From JBBQWS01 sp038210415 (GTDB lineage: Bacteria; Actinomycetota; Actinomycetes; Prado026): a DNA stretch of 51,252 nucleotides. Made by a program: the position numbers and the translations under genes. Of this stretch, positions 30,454 to 38,025 are shown in pieces (within the stretch, counting starts at the first letter, position 1; every line of letters starts with the position of its first letter). Location: the NCBI GenBank assembly GCA_038210415.1, contig JBBQWS010000019.1:1-51252 (forward strand). Reading direction: 5' to 3'. The notes under the pieces were generated by a model. That model ran no database searches and was not told the origin of the DNA. It saw nothing but the letters and a program-made list of their open reading frames with translations.

Positions 30454-33147
30454 TCAGTGGGCTGCGTCATCCCAGGTGCGGCCGTACCCGACGGACACCT
30501 CGAGCGGCGCCCGCAGCGGGTAAGCACCCGCCATCTCACGCCGGACCAGTGCCTCGACCTGCTCGCGCTCCCCCGCGGCGACCTCGAGAACCAGCTCGTC
30601 ATGCACCTGCAGCAGCATCCGCGAGGTCAACCTCTCCGCTCGCAACGCCCGCTGCACGCCGAGCATCGCGACCTTGACGATGTCGGCGGCTGAGCCCTGG
30701 ATCGGCGCGTTGAGAGCCATCCGTTCGGCCATGTCGCGGCGTTGACGGTTGTCGGAGTTGAGGTCGGGCAGGTACCGGCGGCGGCCCAGGATCGTCTCGG
30801 TGTAGCCCGTGCCGCGGGCCACGTCGACGATGGTCGCGAGGTAGTCGCGCACGCCGCCGAACCGCTGGAAATACTCGTCCATCAGACCCTTGGCCTCGTC
30901 CGGGGTGATTCCCAGCTGCTGGGAGAGCCCGTAGGCCGAGAGCCCGTAGGCCAGGCCGTACGACATCGCCTTGATCCGACCGCGCATCACCGAGTCGACG
31001 TCTTCGGGCTCGACCTGGAAGACCCGCGAGGCGACCGTGGTGTGCAGGTCCTCGCCCGAGGCGAACGCCTCGATCAAGGCCTCGTCACCGGACAGGTGGG
31101 CCATGATCCGCATCTCGACCTGCGCGTAGTCGGCCGTCATGAGGCAGTCGTAGCCCTGGCCCACGACGAACCCGGCCCGGATCCGGCGGCCCTCCTGCGT
31201 GCGTACCGGGATGTTCTGCAGGTTCGGGTCGGTCGACGACAGGCGCCCTGTCGCCGCGACGGTCTGGTTGAAGGTGGTGTGGATCCGGCCGTCCTGGGCC
31301 ACCGACTTGCGCAGTCCCTCCACGGTCACCAGCAGCTTGGACACGTCCCGGTGCCGCAGGAGGTGTGCGAGCAAGGGGTGCTCGGTCTGGGCGAACAGGC
31401 CCTGCAGCGCATCGGCATCGGTCGTGTAGCCGGTCTTGATCTTCTTCGTCTTGGGCAGGCCCAGCTCGTCGAACAGGATCGCCTGCAGCTGCTTGGGCGA
31501 GCCGAGGTTGAACTCTCGTCCGACTACGGTGTACGCCTCCCGCGCGGCGGTCTTGGCCTCGGCGGCGAAGTGCGCCTCCAGGTGCGCGAGGTGGTCGTCG
31601 TCGACGGCGATGCCCGTGCGCTCCAGCTCGGCCAGCACCTCGACCAGAGGCAGCTCGACGTCGCGCATCAACGCGGTCTGGCCCTTGGCCTCGAGCTCGC
31701 CGTCGAAGTAGTCAGCCAGGTCGAGGACGGCGCGCGCACGTTCGCCGAGCGCGTCAGCGGCGGCCTCGTCCTCACCGCCGTCGAAGGACAGCTGACCGTT
31801 GCCCTCGGCGTCGGCCCGCAGCTCGCGGTGCAGGAAGCGCAACGACAGGTCGGCAAGGTCGAAGCTGCGCTGGCCCGGCAGCACGACGTACGCCGAGAGC
31901 ACCGTGTCGCTGGTGACCCCCGCGAGCTGCCAGCCGCGGGCGGCGAACGCCAGGAGCGGGCCCTTCGCCTCGTGCAAGGCTTTGGGGTACGCAGGATTCG
32001 CGAGCCAGCCCGCGAACGCCGAGTCGTCCTCCGGGGTCAGCTGGACCGGGTCGAACCAGGCGACCGCACCGTCCACGGTGGCGACGGCCACAGCGTCGAC
32101 GTCGCCGGTGCCGCGGCCCCAGTGGCCGGCCACGGTGAGCCCGCTGCGCAGTCCGGTGGCGGCGTGCGCGGTGAGCCAGAGCCCGAGGTCGCCCGAGCCG
32201 AGCACGGTGACCTCGACGTCGAACCCCTGGTCCGACTCAGGGACGTTCGTCTCGAGCGTGGCGTAGAGCCGCTCGCGCAGCACCCGGAACTGCAGGGCGT
32301 CGAAGATCTCGTGCACCTGGTCACGGTTGAAGTCGCGCACGGCGAGCTCGGTGGGCTCGACTGGCAGCGGCACATCGCGGACCAGCTCGGTGAGCCGGCG
32401 GTTGCGCTGTACGTCGGCGACGTGGGCTCGCAACGACTCGCCGACCTTGCCCGGCACCTCGTCGACCCGGTCGATCAGGGTGGCCAGGCTGCCGAAGTCG
32501 CGGATCCACTTGGTCGCGGTCTTCTCGCCAACGCCAGGGATGCTCGGCAGGTTGTCGCTCGGGTCTCCCCTCAGCGCCGCGAAGTCGGGGTACTGCGCCG
32601 GGCTCAGACCGTACTTCGCCTCGACGGCGTCAGGGGTCATGCGGGACAGCTCGGAGACACCACGTACGGGGTAGAGAACCGTGACGGCCGGGCTGACGAG
32701 CTGGAAGGCGTCGCGGTCGCCGCTGATGATCGCGACGTGGAAACCGAGCCGTTCGGCCTGGTCGGTGAGGGTGGCGATGACGTCGTCAGCCTCGAAGCCC
32801 TCGGCGGTGACGACGGGGATCGCCAGCGCGGCCAGCACCTCCTGGATCAGGCTGACCTGGCCCTTGAACGCGTCCGGGGTCGCGGACCGGGTGGCTTTGT
32901 ACTCCGGGTACTCGTCGCTGCGGAAGGTCTTGCGGCCCACGTCGAAGGCGACGGCGAGGTGAGTCGGCTTCTCGTCCCGCAATGCGTTGATGAGCATCGA
33001 CGTGAACCCGTAGACCGCGTTGGTGGGCTGCCCGGTGGTCGTGGAGAAGTTCTCGACCGGCAGTGCGTAGAAGGCGCGATAGGCCAGCGAGTGTCCGTCC
33101 AGGAGCAGCAGCCGGGGCGCGTCGGGCGAGGGGGTGGGCACGGTCAC
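30454..33147 (-). CDS. polA: DNA polymerase I
   Basis: 897 residues. The N-terminal 5'-nuclease (LLLLDGHSLAYRAF, with acidic clusters such as EGFEADDVIATL) removes primers. The middle exonuclease-like domain (about 315-490) lacks the D-x-E of proofreading enzymes; the matching stretch reads LTVAGHWGRGTG, so 3'-5' exonuclease is predicted absent, as in other actinobacteria. The C-terminal polymerase carries motif A DYAQVEMRIMAHLSGD, the O-helix region RGRIKAMSYGLAYG and motif C VHDELVLEV. It is transcribed away from the thioesterase gene with only 23 bases between starts. Confidence 0.98.
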   Translation of the reverse strand: MTVPTPSPDAPRLLLLDGHSLAYRAFYALPVENFSTTTGQPTNAVYGFTSMLINALRDEKPTHLAVAFDVGRKTFRSDEYPEYKATRSATPDAFKGQVSLIQEVLAALAIPVVTAEGFEADDVIATLTDQAERLGFHVAIISGDRDAFQLVSPAVTVLYPVRGVSELSRMTPDAVEAKYGLSPAQYPDFAALRGDPSDNLPSIPGVGEKTATKWIRDFGSLATLIDRVDEVPGKVGESLRAHVADVQRNRRLTELVRDVPLPVEPTELAVRDFNRDQVHEIFDALQFRVLRERLYATLETNVPESDQGFDVEVTVLGSGDLGLWLTAHAATGLRSGLTVAGHWGRGTGDVDAVAVATVDGAVAWFDPVQLTPEDDSAFAGWLANPAYPKALHEAKGPLLAFAARGWQLAGVTSDTVLSAYVVLPGQRSFDLADLSLRFLHRELRADAEGNGQLSFDGGEDEAAADALGERARAVLDLADYFDGELEAKGQTALMRDVELPLVEVLAELERTGIAVDDDHLAHLEAHFAAEAKTAAREAYTVVGREFNLGSPKQLQAILFDELGLPKTKKIKTGYTTDADALQGLFAQTEHPLLAHLLRHRDVSKLLVTVEGLRKSVAQDGRIHTTFNQTVAATGRLSSTDPNLQNIPVRTQEGRRIRAGFVVGQGYDCLMTADYAQVEMRIMAHLSGDEALIEAFASGEDLHTTVASRVFQVEPEDVDSVMRGRIKAMSYGLAYGLSAYGLSQQLGITPDEAKGLMDEYFQRFGGVRDYLATIVDVARGTGYTETILGRRRYLPDLNSDNRQRRDMAERMALNAPIQGSAADIVKVAMLGVQRALRAERLTSRMLLQVHDELVLEVAAGEREQVEALVRREMAGAYPLRAPLEVSVGYGRTWDDAAH

Positions 33148-33170
33148 GCGGCCGATCCTAGGCTTGGGCC

Positions 33171-33596
33171 ATGACCGAACCCAACCAGACCGACTACACG
33201 GCCGAGCTCAAGACGACGGCCGTGGGCACCCTGATCGAGCGACTCGGCATCGTCCTCACCGAGGCGACGGCCTCGCGCGTGGTCGCCACCATGCCCGTCG
33301 AAGGGAACACCCAGCCGTACGGCCTGCTGCACGGAGGCGCCTCGGTGGCGCTCGCCGAGACCCTCGGCTCGTACGGCTCGGTGCTGCACGCGGGGCCGGA
33401 CCGCATCGCGGTCGGCATCGAGATCAACGCCACCCACCATCGGGCTGCCAGGTCCGGGCTGGTCACCGGGGTGGCGACTCCGCTGTCCTTGGGCCGCACC
33501 CTCGCGACCTGGAACGTCGTCGTCACCGACGACGAGGGGCGGCTGCTCTGCACCTCTCGGATCACCTGTCTGCTCCGCGACGCCCCACCCACTTAA
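33171..33596 (+). CDS. PaaI-type hotdog-fold thioesterase
   Basis: 141 residues. The hotdog motif GLLHGGASVALAETLGS supplies His54-Gly55-Gly56 and Glu63, the catalytic set of PaaI/EntH-like acyl-CoA thioesterases. The remaining beta-strands (VGIEINATHHRAAR and LATWNVVVTDDEGRLLC) match the family in length and order. It probably hydrolyses an aromatic or menaquinone-precursor acyl-CoA; the exact substrate is unknown. A thioesterase of this group beside polA is common in actinobacteria as far as I recall. The stop is followed directly by a cytosine-run tract. Confidence 0.9.
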   Translation: MTEPNQTDYTAELKTTAVGTLIERLGIVLTEATASRVVATMPVEGNTQPYGLLHGGASVALAETLGSYGSVLHAGPDRIAVGIEINATHHRAARSGLVTGVATPLSLGRTLATWNVVVTDDEGRLLCTSRITCLLRDAPPT

Positions 33597-33639
33597 CCCC
33601 ACCACCCACCTGACCCCCCACCCACCAACCCAACCCCCC
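33597..33639 (-). other. G-quadruplex-type tract after the thioesterase gene
   Basis: The plus strand has six runs of three to six cytosines separated by one to six bases, immediately after the stop codon. The minus strand therefore carries six guanine runs that satisfy the usual G4 rule (four runs of at least three, loops up to seven). It lies between convergent genes, where it could slow polymerase. No folding was computed. Confidence 0.6.
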
Positions 33640-33647
33640 TCTCGCCA

Positions 33648-33766
33648 CAGGGGTCCCCTCATGCCACTAGGCCGAGCCCGTCATCCCCTCATGGTCGAGA
33701 CCGTCCAGGGACCGAGCGCGGATCAGGGGAGCGAAACCGCGGCCTATTGGCATGAGGGGACCCATG
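33648..33766. repeat. Imperfect inverted repeat with TCCCCTCATG units
   Basis: Arms 33648-33674 and 33740-33766 are complementary at 25 of 27 positions. The 65-base centre holds a third direct copy of TCCCCTCATG (33684-33693). It is intergenic, between the convergent thioesterase and GNAT genes. It may be a small palindromic element or a double-ended terminator; no transposase or target duplication is seen. Confidence 0.7.
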
Positions 33767-33809
33767 TCGCGGTTGGGGAGGGGTGCGTTGCGAGGCCCGG
33801 GGGCGGGGC

Positions 33810-34382
33810 TCAGGCGGGGGTGCGGGTGCGCAGGGCGAGGCGGCGGCGCGCGAGCAGGCCGGCCCGTTGCCGGGTGTCCGCGTCGTCGAGGCCGAGCCGG
33901 CGACGCAGGACGCCGACGGTCGCGATCCGTCGCACGACGAGGGGTGTGAACCCGATGCGGGCGTAAAAGCGGTTCGCCTCACGCACCTGCGGGAAGACGT
34001 TGACGGCCACGTGCTCGACGCCGAGTTCCTCCGCGAACACGGTGGCAGCGGTGACGAGCCCGCGCCCGACCCCGCGCCGGTGGAACTCAGGCAGCACGTA
34101 CAGGTAGTCGATCTGGACGACCCGGGTCTCGACGAACGGCCCGATGGCTCGCGCCTCGAAGCACGCCATGCCCACGACGACCCCGTCGACCTCGGCAACC
34201 GCAACGCGGTACGCCGGGTTGGTCTGCAGCTCGACGAGGCGCTCCTTCAGTCGATGCTCCGACGCGGCCGGAGCCATCGGACCCCCTCGACCGCTGGTCT
34301 GCCGGAGCTGCTCCCACATGGTCAGGACCGCGGGCAGGTCCTCTGCCGCTGGGGGCCGCACCACGACGTGGCTTCGGGGCAC
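33810..34382 (-). CDS. GNAT-family N-acetyltransferase
   Basis: 190 residues from the GTG at 34382, preceded by a good ribosome site (GGAGG, five bases upstream). The acetyl-CoA binding loop is HRRGVGRGLV (residues 101-110) after the strand VQIDYLYVLPEF, and ANRFYARIGF is the typical C-terminal element. It moves an acetyl group from acetyl-CoA to an amine; the substrate is unknown. The basic tail (RQRAGLLARRRLALRTR) is unusual for the family. A longer frame to 34754 has no GNAT sequence and is rejected. Confidence 0.85.
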   Translation of the reverse strand: MPRSHVVVRPPAAEDLPAVLTMWEQLRQTSGRGGPMAPAASEHRLKERLVELQTNPAYRVAVAEVDGVVVGMACFEARAIGPFVETRVVQIDYLYVLPEFHRRGVGRGLVTAATVFAEELGVEHVAVNVFPQVREANRFYARIGFTPLVVRRIATVGVLRRRLGLDDADTRQRAGLLARRRLALRTRTPA

Positions 34383-34450
34383 GTCCCCTCCTTCTCGCGA
34401 GGAGGCCACGGCAGTCGCCGAAGCCCCGAACAGACCGGACGCTCTCCCCG

Positions 34451-34483
34451 AAAAAACGGTCACCGGAAGCGTACGGCCTTCCG
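34451..34483 (-). terminator. Possible intrinsic terminator after the binding lipoprotein
   Basis: On the minus strand the six-pair stem CGGAAG/CTTCCG (34464-34483) is followed seven bases later by six Ts (34451-34456), the only T-run in this gap. The stem is short and the spacing long, so this is tentative. Confidence 0.35.
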
Positions 34484-34549
34484 CAGGGTGGTGCAGGCCT
34501 TCACCGGAATCGGCCAACCACCGCGGCCGTTCCAGACCCGGGGTCCAGA

Positions 34550-35797
34550 TCAGCCGCTGGCCGGCGGCACGTCGAGCTCGACGACCTTGATCGGAACGGG
34601 GTTGTACCGGTCGTCGCTGCCGAACCGGTAGATGCCGATCGTGGCCCGCGACGGCTCCCCCGCAGCGTTGAAGTCGATCGGGCCGCTCTGTCCTTCGTAG
34701 TCGATGTCCTGACCGGACTTCAGCAGGTCGCGACAGGTGGCGTACCCAGAGCACTTGACCCCTCCGCGGGAGACCACCGGCAGCGTCGCGGCCACGGCCG
34801 CGCCGTCGGACGTCCCTGCGGCCTGAGCCGCGAGCGCCAGCAGGATCACCGCGTCGTACGACTGGGCGGCGTACCCGAATTCGCCGAGGTCGGAGTTGAC
34901 GGCCTGCAACCTGCTCCGGAAGGAGGCCGACAGGGAGTCGCCGGGCCGGGTGCCCTTGGTCCCGGACATGGTGCCGGGCGGCAAGCCCTCGGCCACCTTG
35001 TTCGAGAGCGCGGCGTCTGCGAGGTACAGCCCCAGCCGGTCGGGACCGATCCCTTTGGCGACGAGGTCCGCAACGACGGTCTTCGCCTCGTCGAACCCGA
35101 TCACCAGAACTGCGTCGGGCTGGCTGGTCACGGCTCCCGCGACGGCTGCCTCCAGCTCGGTGCCGGCGGGGTCGTACTCGACCCGGGTCGCCTCGAATCC
35201 GCCGGACTTCTGGAACGCCTCCACGACCCGGTCCGACAGCGCCGACGCATACGGGTCGCGCACCGCCAGGATGGCGAGCCGCTGGTGCCCGTCCGCCGCG
35301 ATGAGGTCGCCGAGCACCTTGCCCTGGACAGACGCAGGCGGCGAGGTCCGGAAGTACAGCCCGCGGGCGTTCGAGTATCCGGACAGGGCAGGGCTGCTGT
35401 TGGCCGGCGATACCTCCACGACCCCCGCGGCCGCGATCTTGTCGATGACGTCGAGGGTCACCGCGTCGGACGAGGCGCCGACGATGGCATCGACTCCGGC
35501 GGCGAGCTCGCGGTCGACCGTCTGCGAGGCGAGGCTGCTCGTGGCGTCACCGGAGTCGCCATCGACGACCTGCAGCGGATGGTCCAGCACTCCGCCCGCA
35601 TCGTTGACCTCCTGCACTGCGAGGTCGACCCCTGCGGTCTCCGAGGCTCCGAGTGACGCCGACGATCCCGTCTTGGGCAGCAAGGTGCCGATGGTGAGCT
35701 GACGCGGGCCACTGGCAGCCGGGGAGCCGCTGCAGGCCGCCAGGACCAGCGCGACCAGAACACAGACGGTCCAGCACAGCCTGGCCCGTCCGGTCAC
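34550..35797 (-). CDS. LivJ/AmiC-type (Peripla_BP_6) binding lipoprotein
   Basis: 415 residues. The signal peptide has the lipobox LAAC with Cys22, so it is anchored outside. The two-lobe type I binding fold reads LTIGTLLPKTGSSASLG, DLAVQEVNDAGGV, VDAIVGASSDAVT and FRTSPPASVQGKVLGDLI, typical of branched-chain amino acid or amide binding proteins. No permease or ATPase gene is nearby, so it is an orphan. Its GTG start overlaps the stop of the PdtaR-type regulator (GTGA), so the two are coupled. It may feed a transporter elsewhere or act as a sensor; a transport role is the default reading. Confidence 0.9.
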   Translation of the reverse strand: MTGRARLCWTVCVLVALVLAACSGSPAASGPRQLTIGTLLPKTGSSASLGASETAGVDLAVQEVNDAGGVLDHPLQVVDGDSGDATSSLASQTVDRELAAGVDAIVGASSDAVTLDVIDKIAAAGVVEVSPANSSPALSGYSNARGLYFRTSPPASVQGKVLGDLIAADGHQRLAILAVRDPYASALSDRVVEAFQKSGGFEATRVEYDPAGTELEAAVAGAVTSQPDAVLVIGFDEAKTVVADLVAKGIGPDRLGLYLADAALSNKVAEGLPPGTMSGTKGTRPGDSLSASFRSRLQAVNSDLGEFGYAAQSYDAVILLALAAQAAGTSDGAAVAATLPVVSRGGVKCSGYATCRDLLKSGQDIDYEGQSGPIDFNAAGEPSRATIGIYRFGSDDRYNPVPIKVVELDVPPASG

Positions 35798-36393
35798 GAG
35801 GACGGGTCGCCGGAGGCGGTCGTAGGCGCGAGAACCGTCTCGGCCACGTCACGCATGGTCAGCCGGCGGTCCATCGAGGTTTTCTGGATCCAGCGGAAGG
35901 CACCGGCCTCGGTGAGACCGTGCGAGTTCTGGAGCACGGCCTTGGCCCGGTCGACGAGCTTCCTGGTCTCGAGTCGGTCCGAGAGGTCCTCGACCTCGGA
36001 CTCGAGCGCGGTGAGCTCGGCGTAGCGCGCTACGGCCATCTCGATGGCAGGGGTCAGGTCACCGCGCTGGAACGGCTTCACGAGGTACGCCATCGCGCCC
36101 GCGTCCCTCGCCCGGTCGACAAGCTCGCGCTGGGAGAACGCCGTAAGCATGAGCACGGGCGCGATGCGAGCCTCTGCGATGCGCTCGGCCGCCGAGATGC
36201 CGTCGAGCACCGGCATCTTGACGTCCAGGATGACCAGATCGGGGCGCAGCTCCTCGGCCAGCCGCACGGCCGACTCACCGTCGCCTGCCTCGCCCACGAC
36301 GTCGTAGCCGCACTCGATCAGCATCTCCTTGAGGTCGAGCCGGATCAGGGCTTCGTCTTCGGCGATGACTATCCGGCGCGGCTCGACACTCAT
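35794..36393 (-). CDS. pdtaR: ANTAR-domain response regulator (PdtaR-like antiterminator)
   Basis: 199 residues from the ATG at 36393. The receiver has Glu12-Asp13, phosphoacceptor Asp57 in VILDVKMPVLDG, Thr84 and Lys106. A coiled-coil linker (about 125-145) leads to an ANTAR RNA-binding domain ending in AFRWIQKTSMDRRLTMRDVAETVL. Its mycobacterial counterpart PdtaR, phosphorylated by PdtaS, binds two-hexaloop RNA to prevent termination. The kinase is not in the window. There is no ribosome site; instead a TAGCCT box seven bases before the ATG suggests leaderless transcription. The neighbours polA and tRNA-Leu are as expected for this gene. Confidence 0.92.
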   Translation of the reverse strand: MSVEPRRIVIAEDEALIRLDLKEMLIECGYDVVGEAGDGESAVRLAEELRPDLVILDVKMPVLDGISAAERIAEARIAPVLMLTAFSQRELVDRARDAGAMAYLVKPFQRGDLTPAIEMAVARYAELTALESEVEDLSDRLETRKLVDRAKAVLQNSHGLTEAGAFRWIQKTSMDRRLTMRDVAETVLAPTTASGDPSS

Positions 36394-36406
36394 GGAGGAA
36401 AGGCTA
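36394..36406 (-). promoter_or_regulatory. Candidate -10 box for leaderless pdtaR mRNA
   Basis: TAGCCT (36401-36406, minus strand) fits the actinobacterial -10 pattern TAnnnT and ends seven bases before the ATG, so transcription would begin at the start codon. The seven bases between are pyrimidines with no ribosome site. No clear -35 box is visible. Confidence 0.45.
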
Positions 36407-36444
36407 TCCGGACGCCGTACAGTTGGGCCGCACAGGTGCTCCGC

Positions 36445-36529
36445 GCCCCCGTGGCGGAACTGGTCAGACGCGCCGGACTCAAAATCCGGTGACCGAGAGG
36501 TCATGTGGGTTCGAATCCCACCGGGGGTA
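36445..36529 (+). tRNA. tRNA-Leu (anticodon CAA)
   Basis: Class II tRNA of 85 bases. The acceptor stem GCCCCCG pairs with CGGGGGT, with one G-T pair and discriminator A at 36529. The anticodon stem is CCGGA/TCCGG with loop CTCAAAA, giving anticodon CAA for the codon UUG. A long variable arm and the T-loop GGTTCGAATCC are present. CCA is not encoded. It stands alone between the divergent pdtaR and the nusB end. Confidence 0.96.
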
Positions 36530-36548
36530 CTCCGCGCGTCCGCGCCGC

Positions 36549-36968
36549 TCAGTCAGCCGTCGGCACCAGTGACGACTTGATCGACAGGATGCGCGACAGC
36601 AGGCCGTTGACGAAGCCGGGTGAGTCGTCAGTGGAGAGCGACTTCGCGAGCTCGACCGCCTCGTCGATCGCGACGCTGGACGGGACGTCGTCGCAGTAGA
36701 GCAGCTCGTAGACCGCGAGCCGGAGCAACGCCCGGTCGACCGCGGGCATGCGGTCGAGCGGCCAGCCCTCGGCGTAGGTCTCGATCAGGCCGTCGATCCG
36801 GTCGGTCTGCTGGACCACTCCCTCGACCAGCCGCACGGTGTGCTCGTTGACCGGCGGCTCAGCCAGCTCGATCCGACGCGCGAGCACGGTGAGAGCGGGC
36901 ACCGACCTCTGGTCGGCCTCGAACAGGATGTCGAGCGCCCGCTTACGGGCCTTGCTCCGGGCGGCCAC
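36549..36968 (-). CDS. nusB: Transcription antitermination factor NusB
   Basis: 139 residues, all-helical. It binds boxA with S10 to drive rRNA antitermination. Typical elements are RSKARKRALDILFEADQR at the N-terminus, LLRLAVYELLYCDDVPSSVAIDEAVELAKSLS, and the closing FVNGLLSRI. The GTG start comes six bases after the efp stop, so it is the last gene of the aro-efp-nusB operon, the usual actinobacterial arrangement. Confidence 0.96.
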   Translation of the reverse strand: MAARSKARKRALDILFEADQRSVPALTVLARRIELAEPPVNEHTVRLVEGVVQQTDRIDGLIETYAEGWPLDRMPAVDRALLRLAVYELLYCDDVPSSVAIDEAVELAKSLSTDDSPGFVNGLLSRILSIKSSLVPTAD

Positions 36969-36974
36969 AGCAGG

Positions 36975-37538
36975 TCAGCTGCTGATCCGGCCGAGGTACG
37001 AGCCGTCGCGGGTGTCGACCTTGACCCGCTCGCCGGTGGTGATGAACAGCGGGACCTGGATCTCGTAGCCGGTGTCGATGGTGGCGGGCTTGGTGCCGCC
37101 GGTGGACCGGTCGCCCTGCAGCCCCGGCTCTGTGTAGGTGATCGTCATCTCGACGGACGCGGGTAGCTCGACGTAGAGCGGCGAGCCTTCGTGCAACGCG
37201 ACGACGGCATCCTGGTTCTCGAGGAGGAAGTTCGCCCCGTCGCCGAGAGTCGCCTCGGGGACGTGAACCTGGTCGTACGTGTCGCTGTCCATGAAGACGT
37301 ACGAGTCGGCCTCCTTGTAGAGGTACTGCATCGCGCGCTTGTCGACGCTGGCCGTCTCGACCTTGACGCCCGCGTTGAACGTGCGGTCGACGACCTTTCC
37401 GGACAGCACGTGCTTGAGCTTCGTACGCACGAAGGCGGGGCCCTTGCCCGGCTTGACGTGCTGGAACTCGATGACGGTCCAGAGCTGGCCGTCGATGTTG
37501 AGCACCAGGCCGTTCTTCAGATCGTTCGTGCTCGCCAC
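36975..37538 (-). CDS. efp: Translation elongation factor P
   Basis: 187 residues from the GTG at 37538, with AGGAG eight bases upstream; the frame extends to 37679 without family sequence. EF-P relieves ribosome stalling at proline runs. The loop that reaches the peptidyl centre reads HVKPGKGPAFVRTK with Lys32 at the tip. No modification enzyme (EpmA, EarP or YmfI type) is seen nearby, as is usual here. The three beta-barrel domains are complete, ending in VKVDTRDGSYLGRI. It lies 52 bases after aroQ. Confidence 0.97.
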   Translation of the reverse strand: MASTNDLKNGLVLNIDGQLWTVIEFQHVKPGKGPAFVRTKLKHVLSGKVVDRTFNAGVKVETASVDKRAMQYLYKEADSYVFMDSDTYDQVHVPEATLGDGANFLLENQDAVVALHEGSPLYVELPASVEMTITYTEPGLQGDRSTGGTKPATIDTGYEIQVPLFITTGERVKVDTRDGSYLGRISS

Positions 37539-37590
37539 GAGGAGAACTCCTGCACACGGGGGAAAGGAACAACCGCCAGGGTACCGGTCG

Positions 37591-38025
37591 TCACGGCAAG
37601 CGTGCCGCCACCGCGCGCAGCGCCAGCTCGTAGGAGCCGATCCCGAAGCCCGCGATCGAGCCGGTGGCCACCCCCGCAACCACCGAGGTGTGCCGGAACT
37701 CCTCGCGCGTGGCGGGGTTGGTCAGGTGCACCTCGATCAGCGTCGTGCGCAGCTGCGCGCAGGCATCGCGCAGGGCGTAGGAGTAGTGGGTGAAGGCGGC
37801 GGGGTTGAGCACGACCGGGATCTCGCCGTCGGCTGCCTCGTGCAGCCAGTGCACCAGCTCGGCCTCGTCATCGGTCTGCCGTACCTCGACCTCGAGGCCA
37901 AGCTCGGCGCCGGTGACCCGGCACTGCTCCGCCAGGTCTTCGAACGTGACGTGGCCGTAGACCTCGGGCTCGCGACTGCCGAGGCGCCCGAGGTTGGGAC
38001 CGTTCAGGACCAGCACCCGGCTCAT
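37591..38025 (-). CDS. aroQ: Type II 3-dehydroquinate dehydratase
   Basis: Third shikimate step, removing water from 3-dehydroquinate. 144 residues, the normal length. Key residues: Tyr23 in REPEVYG, Asn74 and His80 in NPAAFTHYSYALRD, His100 in EVHLTN, and Arg111 in REEFRH. The N-terminal loop reads NGPNLGRLG instead of the more common NLNLLG, a mild change. Its ATG overlaps the aroB stop (ATGA). Confidence 0.96.
   Translation of the reverse strand: MSRVLVLNGPNLGRLGSREPEVYGHVTFEDLAEQCRVTGAELGLEVEVRQTDDEAELVHWLHEAADGEIPVVLNPAAFTHYSYALRDACAQLRTTLIEVHLTNPATREEFRHTSVVAGVATGSIAGFGIGSYELALRAVAARLP

Noticed and set aside
30742..33174. 810-codon plus-strand open frame across polA
   Set aside because: Antisense shadow of polA; composition bias and no recognisable motif.
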